Shown here: piece by piece, positions 1 through 5,740 of the stretch
Numbering within the stretch: position 1 is the first letter of the stretch
How the letters are laid out: the number at the start of each line of letters is the position of its first letter
Assembly (NCBI GenBank): GCA_902491415.1
Contig: CABUHP010000038.1
Coordinates: 1 to 10,468, forward strand
Origin: an uncultured Collinsella sp.
Lineage (GTDB): Bacteria > Actinomycetota > Coriobacteriia > Coriobacteriales > Coriobacteriaceae
Direction of reading: 5' to 3'
DNA: 10,468 bases
The notes under the pieces: generated by a model
The model's input: only the letters and a program-made list of their open reading frames with translations
The model's database searches: none
What the model was told of the DNA's origin: nothing
Made by a program: the position numbers and the translations under genes

Positions 1-3
1 GGG

Positions 4-18
4 TGGGGGAGTTTGGGG
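4..18 (+). promoter_or_regulatory. Pair of TGGGG words, possible outlying MraZ half-sites
   Basis: TGGGG occurs at 4-8 and 14-18, exactly 10 bp apart, which is the word and spacing of the MraZ boxes nearer mraZ. Further copies could lie left of the window. The pair is about 210 bp upstream of the mraZ promoter, so it may serve another promoter or be chance in a G-rich stretch. Confidence 0.25.
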
Positions 19-53
19 GCGATGTGAACGGCATGTAAAGGGACGTAAAAATC

Positions 54-81
54 ACCTCAAGGTCAACTTGAAGGTTGAGGT
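54..81. repeat. 28-bp imperfect inverted repeat, operator-like
   Basis: Outer arms ACCTCAA (54-60) and TTGAGGT (75-81) are perfect reverse complements. Inside lie offset arms TCAAG (57-61) and CTTGA (67-71). The inner word, CTCAAG-N5-CTTGA, resembles dyads bound by MerR-family regulators (compare the SoxR-type CCTCAAG...CTTGAGG), but I find no convincing -35 and -10 pair straddling it on either strand. It has no T-tract, so a terminator is unlikely. The bound protein and target gene are unknown. Confidence 0.4.
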
Positions 82-124
82 TCACGGACGTGGTTCTACA
101 GGTGGCATCCCGCCTTTGCTGCAA

Positions 125-140
125 ACACAACATATTGTGT
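125..140. promoter_or_regulatory. NrdR-box-like site 1
   Basis: The 16-mer ACACAACATATTGTGT matches the published NrdR box consensus (acaCwAtATaTwGtgt) at all positions except one C for T in the weakly conserved part. It is the core of a 20-bp palindrome with 8-bp perfect arms (123-130 and 135-142). NrdR is the ATP/dATP-sensing repressor of ribonucleotide reductase genes and binds paired boxes an integral number of helical turns apart. A second copy lies 41 bp downstream. The regulated gene could be mraZ or an unseen gene to the left. Confidence 0.6.
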
Positions 141-142
141 TT

Positions 143-158
143 TCGAACATATGCTCGG
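143..158. promoter_or_regulatory. LexA (SOS) box-like site
   Basis: TCGAAC-ATAT-GCTCGG fits the LexA/DinR operator of Gram-positives and actinobacteria (TCGAAC-N4-GTTCGA) at 10 of 12 half-site positions; the left half-site is perfect and the right has two mismatches. It lies exactly between the two NrdR-like boxes, where a SOS regulator could affect the same promoter. No lexA-regulated gene is visible in the window. The site is short, so chance cannot be excluded. Confidence 0.45.
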
Positions 159-165
159 GGGTGTT

Positions 166-181
166 TTACAACATATTGGGA
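166..181. promoter_or_regulatory. NrdR-box-like site 2
   Basis: This is a second copy of the 11-mer ACAACATATTG (168-178; the first is at 127-137), giving the core CAACATATTG of an NrdR box with degenerate outer flanks (TTA and GGA). Centre-to-centre distance from site 1 is 41 bp, close to four helical turns, an arrangement known for tandem NrdR boxes. The pairing makes both sites more credible than either alone. Confidence 0.5.
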
Positions 182-190
182 GTGGAGTGG

Positions 191-237
191 TGGGGCGGGG
201 TGGGGGAAGGGGTGGGGAAAGGTGTTGAAAAATGGGG
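191..237 (+). promoter_or_regulatory. MraZ-box repeats at the mraZ promoter
   Basis: TGGGG words occur at 191-195, 201-205, 213-217 and 233-237, with a degenerate TGTTG at 223-227. Spacing is 10 bp within two groups (191/201 and 213/223/233), with a 12-bp step between them. MraZ is known to bind direct TGGGN repeats separated by 5 bp upstream of its own gene and to repress the dcw operon in E. coli. The last group covers the -35 element and enters the spacer, so bound MraZ should block RNA polymerase. Autoregulation by the adjacent mraZ is the natural inference. Confidence 0.7.
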
Positions 238-253
238 CGGTTCCCCATATTAT
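225..253 (+). promoter_or_regulatory. Promoter of the mraZ/dcw operon
   Basis: TTGAAA (225-230) is separated by exactly 17 bp from TATTAT (248-253), each one base from the vegetative sigma consensus. Transcription would start near 260, leaving a leader of about 60 nt before the mraZ ATG. It is the best promoter match I found in the window, and it overlaps MraZ-type repeats and a palindrome in the spacer. Confidence 0.65.
234..246. repeat. Palindrome GGGGCGGTTCCCC, copy 1, in the promoter spacer
   Basis: GGGG (234-237) and CCCC (243-246) flank a 5-nt centre, CGGTT. The element lies between the -35 and -10 hexamers and matches copy 2 at 271-283 in 12 of 13 positions, centre to centre 37 bp. 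A repeated palindrome at a promoter suggests an operator pair, though G-rich composition could contribute. Confidence 0.4.
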
Positions 254-268
254 TGATGACGTCGACAG

Positions 269-285
269 GCGGGGTGGTTCCCCGC
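269..285 (+). repeat. Leader hairpin containing palindrome copy 2
   Basis: GCGGGG (269-274) and CCCCGC (280-285) form a perfect 6-bp stem with loop TGGTT. It contains GGGGTGGTTCCCC (271-283), the second copy of the promoter-spacer palindrome. It would form in the mRNA leader, about 10 nt after the inferred start and 22 nt before the mraZ ribosome binding site. No U-tract follows, so it is not an intrinsic terminator. It could act as a DNA operator or a leader stem. Confidence 0.45.
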
Positions 286-321
286 GTACGTGCCATCTGA
301 GTAACCGAGGGGAGGGCGCAC

Positions 322-756
322 ATGGGAATGACGGGTGCATACGAGCGCAATCTCGATGCAAAAGGTCGTCTATCCCTGCCTGCACCCCTTCGCGAGGAGC
401 TCGGAGAGCACGTTCGCGTGTTCAAAGCCCTGGATGTCGATGCTCTGTACGTGTTCTCTGCCGAGGCCTTCGATAAGTGGGTCGAAGGACTCTTCGCGGG
501 TCGTGAGGGCCACGAGGGTTTTAACCCGCGTGACATCAACGACCAGAAGCTCATGAGGGCGATCAACAAGCGCACCACGTCGATGGATGTGGACAGCGCG
601 GGTCGTATCGGTCTTTCTGAGTCTCTCCGCAAGCAGGCGAACCTCGACCGCGAGGTCACGGTTGTGGGCAACTACGACCACCTTGAGGTTTGGGACCGCG
701 CTACGGCCGATGAGGACGATGACGACGAGGCCCTGCTGGACCTCTTCTTCTCGTAA
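322..756 (+). CDS. mraZ: Transcriptional regulator MraZ
   Basis: MraZ is a DNA-binding repressor with an AbrB-like fold that forms ring-shaped oligomers and controls the dcw cluster. This protein has 144 residues, usual for the family. It shows the two-fold repeat with signature DxxGR: DAKGRL at residues 12-17 and DSAGRI at 91-96, each followed by a proline- or serine-led helix. The ATG at 322 has a strong ribosome binding site, AGGGGAGG (308-315), 6 nt upstream; an ATG two codons in (328) is less well placed. The C-terminal tail (about 128-144) is strongly acidic, then ends DLFFS. It is the first gene of the cluster, 20 nt before rsmH, and TGGGG repeats at its promoter fit autoregulation. 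Identity is secure; its target sites are inferred. Confidence 0.95.
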   Translation: MGMTGAYERNLDAKGRLSLPAPLREELGEHVRVFKALDVDALYVFSAEAFDKWVEGLFAGREGHEGFNPRDINDQKLMRAINKRTTSMDVDSAGRIGLSESLRKQANLDREVTVVGNYDHLEVWDRATADEDDDDEALLDLFFS

Positions 757-776
757 GGGCAAGGCACGAGTAACGG

Positions 777-1742
777 ATGGAGCGTGGGATCTTGACACAA
801 GAATATCGGCATGAACCTGTCATGCTCGGCGAAGTGCTTGAGTCGCTGCAGCTAAAGAGCGGCTCCGTCGTCTGCGACTGCACCCTTGGCGGTGCCGGCC
901 ATTCGGTAAAGATGGCCGCGCAGGTGGGGGAGACCGGCCTTTTGCTCGGCGTCGATCAGGACGACATGGCCCTCGAGGCCGCTGGCGCCCGTCTGGACCG
1001 CGAGGTTCCCGGCGTACCGCACCAGCTGCTGAAGGGCAACTTCGGCGACTTGGACGAGCTGCTTTGCTCGGCCGAGGTGCCCGGGGTCGATGGTTTCCTG
1101 TTCGACTTGGGCGTTTCGTCGCCGCAACTCGATATCCCTGGCAGGGGCTTTTCGTACAACGAGGACGCCCCATTGGACATGCGGATGGATCCGGGTAACA
1201 ACACCTTAAACGCAGCTGAGGTCATCAACACCTATAACGAACACGACCTCGCCCGGATTCTACGCGTCTACGGCGAAGAGAAGTTCGCCTCGCAGATCGC
1301 GCGCGAGATCGTGCGCCGCCGCGAACATGAGCCGATCGAAACCACCGGCCAGTTTGTCGAGATCATCAAGGCTGGTATCCCCGCTGCCGCTCGTCGGCAT
1401 GGCGGACACCCAGCCAAGAAGAGTTTCCAGGCCATTCGCATCGAGGTCAATCACGAACTCGATGTGCTCGAGCGAGGGCTTGACGCCGCCACAAGGTGGC
1501 TCAACCCGGGCGGACGCATCTGCGTCATCTCGTATCACTCGCTCGAGGACCGTATCGTAAAGAACCACTTTAAGGAGATGAGCCAGGGGTGCACGTGTCC
1601 GCCGGAGATTCCGGTGTGCGTGTGCGGCAACGTGCCGATACTCAAGGTCATCACCCGCAAACCCCTGGTTGCCCAACCCGATGAGGTTGCGCGCAACCCT
1701 CGGGCGAGATCAGCCAAGATCCGCGTGGCGCAGCGTCTGTAG
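777..1742 (+). CDS. rsmH: 16S rRNA (cytosine(1402)-N(4))-methyltransferase RsmH
   Basis: RsmH (MraW) uses S-adenosylmethionine to methylate N4 of C1402 in 16S rRNA, at the ribosomal P site. The 321 residues match the family length. Visible motifs are the SAM loop DCTLGGAGHS (34-43), GVDQDD (58-63), FDLGVSSPQLD (109-119), RGFSY plus PLDMRMD (123-138), KKSFQAIRIEVNHEL (214-228) and ISYHSLEDRIVKNHF (251-265), followed by the four-cysteine CTCPPEIPVCVCG segment (272-284) common in this family. The start is uncertain: ATG 777 has only a weak ribosome binding site, whereas the in-frame TTG at 792 has GGAG (779-782) 9 nt upstream and would begin near the conserved YRHEPVML. It lies 20 nt after mraZ, its usual neighbour. 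Confidence 0.95.
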   Translation: MERGILTQEYRHEPVMLGEVLESLQLKSGSVVCDCTLGGAGHSVKMAAQVGETGLLLGVDQDDMALEAAGARLDREVPGVPHQLLKGNFGDLDELLCSAEVPGVDGFLFDLGVSSPQLDIPGRGFSYNEDAPLDMRMDPGNNTLNAAEVINTYNEHDLARILRVYGEEKFASQIAREIVRRREHEPIETTGQFVEIIKAGIPAAARRHGGHPAKKSFQAIRIEVNHELDVLERGLDAATRWLNPGGRICVISYHSLEDRIVKNHFKEMSQGCTCPPEIPVCVCGNVPILKVITRKPLVAQPDEVARNPRARSAKIRVAQRL

Positions 1743-1832
1743 ACGCGACCGCGCGATATTGGACCTCCCGCTCGTACCACAAACGAAGCTTAAACACACT
1801 ACCAACGTACTCGGGATGGGAGGCGGCATATC

Positions 1833-2303
1833 ATGGGCTACAACACCTCAAACGCAGCACTCGCCTATGATATGAACGCCATGCCCGCCTATCGTGAGGC
1901 ACCGCAGGCTCCCGTTGCTCCCCGCGAGCAGCGCACGCCGCGCTTTGATGTCTACACGGGCGCGGGCCGTCAGGCAAACCAGGCGGTAAGCCCGGTTTTC
2001 ATGAGCGTTCTTAAAACGTTTTGCATCATTGCGGCCATCTTCATGACGATCGGCGTCGCCCGCGTGGCGCTCGCCGGCGTTACGGCCCAGGTGCTCAACA
2101 GCAACGCCGAGCTTACCAGCACGCTCGAAAAGGCGACCGATGAGAGCTCCGACCTGGAGGTCATGCATTCGGTCTATGGCGCCGACACGCGCATTCGCGA
2201 CCTTGCGGGCGCTTATGGCATGGTGGAGCCCAGCGAGAGCGTTACACTTGACTTTTCGCAGGATGCAGCCGCGGGCGCCAACGCGACCGCGACCGCTCAG
2301 TAG
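1833..2303 (+). CDS. ftsL: FtsL-like septum formation protein
   Basis: This 156-residue protein has the layout of FtsL/DivIC proteins, which are small bitopic membrane proteins that join FtsQ/DivIB and activate FtsW-FtsI at the septum. Residues 1-55 are a cytoplasmic, Pro/Ala/Arg-rich tail; about 58-81 (from SVLKTFC to VALAG) form one membrane segment; 82-125 look helical and coiled-coil-like, as in the extracellular part of FtsL; 126-140 contain MVEPSESVTLDF, resembling the end of the FtsL domain. An Ala/Thr tail finishes it. FtsL sequences are poorly conserved, so the call rests on topology and position between rsmH and ftsI. The ATG at 1833 has GGGAGG (1818-1823) 9 nt upstream. The 90-nt gap before it holds no clear promoter. 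Confidence 0.8.
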   Translation: MGYNTSNAALAYDMNAMPAYREAPQAPVAPREQRTPRFDVYTGAGRQANQAVSPVFMSVLKTFCIIAAIFMTIGVARVALAGVTAQVLNSNAELTSTLEKATDESSDLEVMHSVYGADTRIRDLAGAYGMVEPSESVTLDFSQDAAAGANATATAQ

Positions 2304-2320
2304 CAAGACGGTAGCTGAGT

Positions 2321-4186
2321 ATGACAAATGACTATCGCCGCGGTTCCGATGGGGGCCGCGGTTCTGGACGTCCCTCGTCGCGGGGACGTTCTGGTTATCA
2401 AGGAACGGGTCGGCAATCTTACAACGCCGGGCAGTCCCGTGGCAACGACCCGGCGTCGCGACTTCGCGGCTCGGACGGCCCTCAAATGCATAACACCAGG
2501 TCGCGCAAGAGTTCGTCGACCGAATGGCTCACAGGCACGCCTCTGCCTCGCCGCAAAGCCATCATGGGCTTCATCGGGCTTGGTTTGAGCTTGGGCGTCT
2601 TTCGCCTTGCCGACTATCAAATTGTCGAAGCCGATAAACTGCGCGAGCGTGCCGATGCGCGCCGCCTGCTTGCACAGACCCTCTATGCCAAACGCGGCAC
2701 CATCTACGACCGCAACGGTAACGTGCTGGCGTCGTCGGTCGAATGTCGCAACATCGCCGTGAACCCGCAGCTTGTCGAGGATGTTGACAAGACGGTGTCG
2801 GCGCTGGTCAAGGCAACTGGAATCGATAAAAAGACCTGCCGCAAGCTCGTCGAGTCCGATGGCACCTGGGTGTATATCAAGCGCCAGGTGGACGAAGACG
2901 ATGCTGCGGCGCTGGAGAAGAAGAACCTGCCCGGCGTGCTTTTTGAGCAGGCCATGAAGCGCGTATATCCATACGGCAATCTGGCATCGCAGGTGCTGGG
3001 TGTAATGAATGTAGACAACGACGGCTTGACGGGTCTCGAAAAGCAATACAACAAGCTTCTGACCGGCACGAATGGTACCCTCGTGCGCGAGCGCGCGAGG
3101 GACGGCAGCTATATCGCGGGCGGTGCCTATAAAAAGGTGGCTGCGGTCGACGGCGTTGACATCGTGACGACGCTCGACGTCAATATGCAGCGAGCGGCTG
3201 AGGATGCTTTGGCGGAGGCTGTCGAGAAGACAAAGGCCAAGAACGGCTCGGCTTTGGTCACCGACCCCACGACTGGTGAAATTCTCGCCGCCTGCTCGTA
3301 CCCGACCTACGACCAGACCGATCTGGAAAACGCCAAGACCGAGGATATGAACTTGCGCCTGGTCACCGACGCCTACGAGCCCGGCTCGGTCTTTAAGACG
3401 CTCGTGGCGGGCGCCGGCTTCGACTTGGGCGTCGTGCGATCGAGTACGTCGTTTGAGGTGTCGGCGAGCATCAAGGTGGGTGACGATACCGTCACCGATG
3501 CCGACAAGCGCGACTATGCCATGACCATGGATGTGCGCGAGATGATGCGCCGTTCGTCCAACGTGGGCTTTGTCCTGGTGGGGCGCAAGATCGGTGCGGA
3601 TGACTTTGCCGCCTATGTGGACAAGTGGGGCATAGGTCACAGCTCCGGTGTCGATTTTCCGGGCGAGAGCCTGGGCATCGTCAAGGAGCGTGACCAGTAT
3701 GACGGCGCCACGCTGGGTTCGATGAGCTTTGGACAGGCGCTGTCTGTCTCGCCGATTGAGATCGCACGTGCCGTGGGCGGCATCGCCAACGGCGGCGTGA
3801 TGATGACCCCGCACTTCTATAAGTCCAGCAAAGGCGACGAGAAGGACTGGGGCGAAGGCGAGCGCGCGATTTCTGAGGATGCCGCATCCCAGGTGACATC
3901 GTGCATGCAGACGGTCGTGTCCGAGGGAACGGGCGTTGGCGGCGCGGTTGACGGCTACGACGTGGCGGGTAAGACCGGTACGGCCGAACGAGCCGACGAG
4001 AACGGCGGCTACCTCAAGGAGAACTACATGTCGTCCTTTATGGGCTTTGCACCGGCACAATCGCCCAAGGTGCTGTGCTATATCACGCTCGACGGAACGC
4101 CGAGCGGCTCGGATGCCGCTGCGGTGCCGTTCCAGTCCATTATGGCCAACGCGCTCGACGTGCTGGGTATCCCGCACACGAAGTAG
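2321..4186 (+). CDS. ftsI: Class B penicillin-binding protein, septal transpeptidase (FtsI/PBP3 type)
   Basis: This D,D-transpeptidase crosslinks new septal peptidoglycan with FtsW and is a beta-lactam target. Of 621 residues, 1-78 are a disordered Gly/Arg/Ser-rich cytoplasmic tail and about 79-97 one membrane anchor. The N-terminal dimerisation/linker module begins with KRGTIYDRNGNVLA (124-137) and spans about 125-270. The transpeptidase domain has all catalytic motifs: SVFK at 356-359 (nucleophile Ser356), SSN at 412-414 and KTGT at 551-554. No PASTA domains follow, unlike the SpoVD/PBP2x type. The ATG at 2321 lies 17 nt after the ftsL-like gene but has only a weak ribosome binding site, so the start is less sure; the next in-frame Met (residue 56) has none. 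Position after the ftsL-like gene supports the septal role. Confidence 0.93.
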   Translation: MTNDYRRGSDGGRGSGRPSSRGRSGYQGTGRQSYNAGQSRGNDPASRLRGSDGPQMHNTRSRKSSSTEWLTGTPLPRRKAIMGFIGLGLSLGVFRLADYQIVEADKLRERADARRLLAQTLYAKRGTIYDRNGNVLASSVECRNIAVNPQLVEDVDKTVSALVKATGIDKKTCRKLVESDGTWVYIKRQVDEDDAAALEKKNLPGVLFEQAMKRVYPYGNLASQVLGVMNVDNDGLTGLEKQYNKLLTGTNGTLVRERARDGSYIAGGAYKKVAAVDGVDIVTTLDVNMQRAAEDALAEAVEKTKAKNGSALVTDPTTGEILAACSYPTYDQTDLENAKTEDMNLRLVTDAYEPGSVFKTLVAGAGFDLGVVRSSTSFEVSASIKVGDDTVTDADKRDYAMTMDVREMMRRSSNVGFVLVGRKIGADDFAAYVDKWGIGHSSGVDFPGESLGIVKERDQYDGATLGSMSFGQALSVSPIEIARAVGGIANGGVMMTPHFYKSSKGDEKDWGEGERAISEDAASQVTSCMQTVVSEGTGVGGAVDGYDVAGKTGTAERADENGGYLKENYMSSFMGFAPAQSPKVLCYITLDGTPSGSDAAAVPFQSIMANALDVLGIPHTK

Positions 4187-4312
4187 GGGGTTACAATCTT
4201 TGGGGCGTGGTTTGTTGTCCCATATGAGGGTGTTCACATGCCCTGCACCACGCATGTGCGGCGCTGGGATACAATACGCCGATAGCATTATTAGGTTTAC
4301 AGGGGAGCTGCA
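4187..4312 (+). promoter_or_regulatory. ftsI-murF intergenic gap with a possible promoter
   Basis: This 126-nt gap is the longest in the cluster after mraZ. It contains two TACAAT words (4192-4197 and 4270-4275), either of which could be a -10 element, but neither has a good -35 at 16-18 bp. It also has 7-bp inverted arms GCGTGGT (4205-4211) and ACCACGC (4247-4253), and CACATG/CATGTG (4235-4240, 4253-4258). No T-tract follows a stem, so no intrinsic terminator is visible. It may carry a second promoter for murF onward. It occupies the usual place of murE. Confidence 0.3.
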
Positions 4313-5737
4313 ATGATAGAGATCGCCGTCAACAACCTCGCGGCCGCAACAGGGGCCCGAACCGTGACGGGAGAAGCCGATCGGGCTTGCCGCGGGTGCG
4401 TTATCGACTCGCGCCAGGTCGAGGAAGGGACGATTTTCGTCGCCTTTCTCGGTGAAAACGTCGACGGCAATGATTTTGCTTCCCGTGCCGTCCAGTCGGG
4501 TGCCGGCGCCGTCGTGATGACGCGTGAGCCCGAGGCCGAGCTGGTCTCGCTGGCGCAGGACAAGGGATGCGCCATCCTGCTGACCGATGATCCCGAGGAG
4601 TTTCTGCTGCGTTTGGCGCACGCGTACCGTCTGGAGCTTGGCTGCCTGGTCGTTGGTATTACCGGTTCCATCGGCAAGACGACGACCAAGGACGTGCTCG
4701 CCGCTGTGCTCGCCAAGCGCTATCGTGTCTGGGCCACCAAGGGCAATTTCAATAACCTGATCGGCATGCCGCTCACGGTGCTTTCCGCTCCGGCCGATAC
4801 CGAGGTCCTGGTGCTCGAGATGGGCATGAACCATTTCCACGAGATCGAGCGCCTGTCCCAGTCCGCCAATCCCAACCTTGCCATCGTGAGCAAGATTGGT
4901 ACCTCACATATCGGCATTTTGGGTAGCCGCGAGAACATCGCCCGCGCTAAGGCCGAGATTGTCCAGGGCATGTGCGCCGCTGGCGACTTCTTGCCGCTGC
5001 TGGTTTTGGGCGGCGAGGACGACTTTACGCCGTTCATTCGCGATGCGTTCGCCCAGCCTGCTGGTATCGACGTGATGCTGGCCGGCGTTTCGGACGATGA
5101 TGAGGTCCGCGCCCGCGAAGTTCGTGTTGATGACGAGGGCCGTCCGGTCTTTACTCTCGATTTTGGTCAGGGCGAGACAATCGATACCATGCTTGCCATC
5201 CCCGGCGTGCAGTCCGTTCCAAATGCCGTTAAGGCCGCCGCGGTTGCCTATCGCCTGCGCGTGACGCCCGAGCAGATCGATGCTGCTTTTAGGGGCCTCA
5301 CGATTACCGGTCACCGCCAGGAGATCAAGCGCGCCAAGAGCGGTGCCCGCATCATCGATGACTCCTATAACGCCAGTGCCGAATCGATGGCTGCTGGTCT
5401 CGATCTGCTGTGCTCGCTTTCGTGCACGGGGTCTCGCATGGCGATCCTGGGCGAGATGGGCGAGATGGGCGATGAGGCTCCTCGCATGCATGAGCTCGTG
5501 GGCGCCTATGCCGCCGCCAAGAAGCTCGATATGCTGGCGTGCGTGGGTGGTGAGCTGGCCCAGCTTATGGCCGATGCCGCGCGCATGATGGGTATGGACG
5601 AGGACCGCATCCAGGTGTTCTCCGATTATCAGCAGGTGCTCAACCGCATGGGCGGCGCGCTTGAAAAACATGATGTTGTACTGGTCAAGGGTTCCCGCTT
5701 TGTTGAGCTCGACCGCTTTGTGGAAGGTGTGTGCTAG
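4313..5737 (+). CDS. murF: UDP-N-acetylmuramoyl-tripeptide--D-alanyl-D-alanine ligase MurF
   Basis: MurF is the cytoplasmic ATP-dependent ligase that adds D-Ala-D-Ala to the UDP-MurNAc tripeptide, completing the pentapeptide. The 474 residues fit the three-domain family. The N-terminal domain binds the UDP substrate, with VIDSRQVEEGTIFVAF at 30-45. The central ATPase has the P-loop GITGSIGKTT (115-124), KGNFNNLIGMPLT (143-155), LEMGMNHFHEIE (168-179) and the segment 193-215, from SKIGTSHIG to the likely carbamylated-lysine region ARAKAEI. The C-terminal domain has TGHRQE (332-337), DDSYNASAESM (349-359) and VLVKGSR (456-462). The usual HNxxNA adenine-contact motif reads QSVPNA (300-305). GGGGAG (4302-4307) lies 5 nt before the ATG. 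murE does not precede it; mraY follows after 3 nt. Confidence 0.95.
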   Translation: MIEIAVNNLAAATGARTVTGEADRACRGCVIDSRQVEEGTIFVAFLGENVDGNDFASRAVQSGAGAVVMTREPEAELVSLAQDKGCAILLTDDPEEFLLRLAHAYRLELGCLVVGITGSIGKTTTKDVLAAVLAKRYRVWATKGNFNNLIGMPLTVLSAPADTEVLVLEMGMNHFHEIERLSQSANPNLAIVSKIGTSHIGILGSRENIARAKAEIVQGMCAAGDFLPLLVLGGEDDFTPFIRDAFAQPAGIDVMLAGVSDDDEVRAREVRVDDEGRPVFTLDFGQGETIDTMLAIPGVQSVPNAVKAAAVAYRLRVTPEQIDAAFRGLTITGHRQEIKRAKSGARIIDDSYNASAESMAAGLDLLCSLSCTGSRMAILGEMGEMGDEAPRMHELVGAYAAAKKLDMLACVGGELAQLMADAARMMGMDEDRIQVFSDYQQVLNRMGGALEKHDVVLVKGSRFVELDRFVEGVC

Positions 5738-5740
5738 CCC

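Larger units (their letters stand above)
1..321. other. Gene-free regulatory region upstream of mraZ
   Basis: I find no supportable gene in these 321 bases. Short open frames here lack a ribosome binding site and a recognisable product. A minus-strand ATG at 34-32 is open to the left edge for 11 codons (it begins MPFTSPPNSPT), but it has no Shine-Dalgarno sequence and cannot be judged. The stretch is unusually rich in G-runs, palindromes and repeated words compared with the rest of the window. The individual sites are listed separately: TGGGG words, an inverted repeat, two NrdR-like boxes, a LexA-like box, a promoter and a duplicated palindrome. Whether the gene to the left is divergent or co-directional cannot be seen. 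Confidence 0.75.

Noticed and set aside
68..476. Overlapping plus-strand frames through the upstream region into mraZ
   Set aside because: No ribosome binding site, composition set by G-runs, and one overlaps mraZ out of frame. The region is better explained as regulatory.
792..797. Consensus -35 hexamer TTGACA at the start of rsmH
   Set aside because: No -10 element at 16-18 bp (ACCTGT there). The TTG is more notable as an alternative rsmH start codon.
2328..2588. Alternative frame beginning at ATG 2328 within the start of ftsI
   Set aside because: It is out of frame with the penicillin-binding protein, has no ribosome binding site and no recognisable product.
4205..4253. Inverted arms between ftsI and murF as a transcription terminator
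   Set aside because: The 7-bp arms are separated by 35 nt and no T-tract follows, so an intrinsic terminator is not supported.
2297..4840. Very long minus-strand open frame (847 codons) opposite ftsI and the start of murF
   Set aside because: It lies antisense to two clearly functional genes, crosses their intergenic gap, has no recognisable domain and is rich in His/Arg/Ala. This is typical of shadow frames in GC-rich DNA with strong codon bias.
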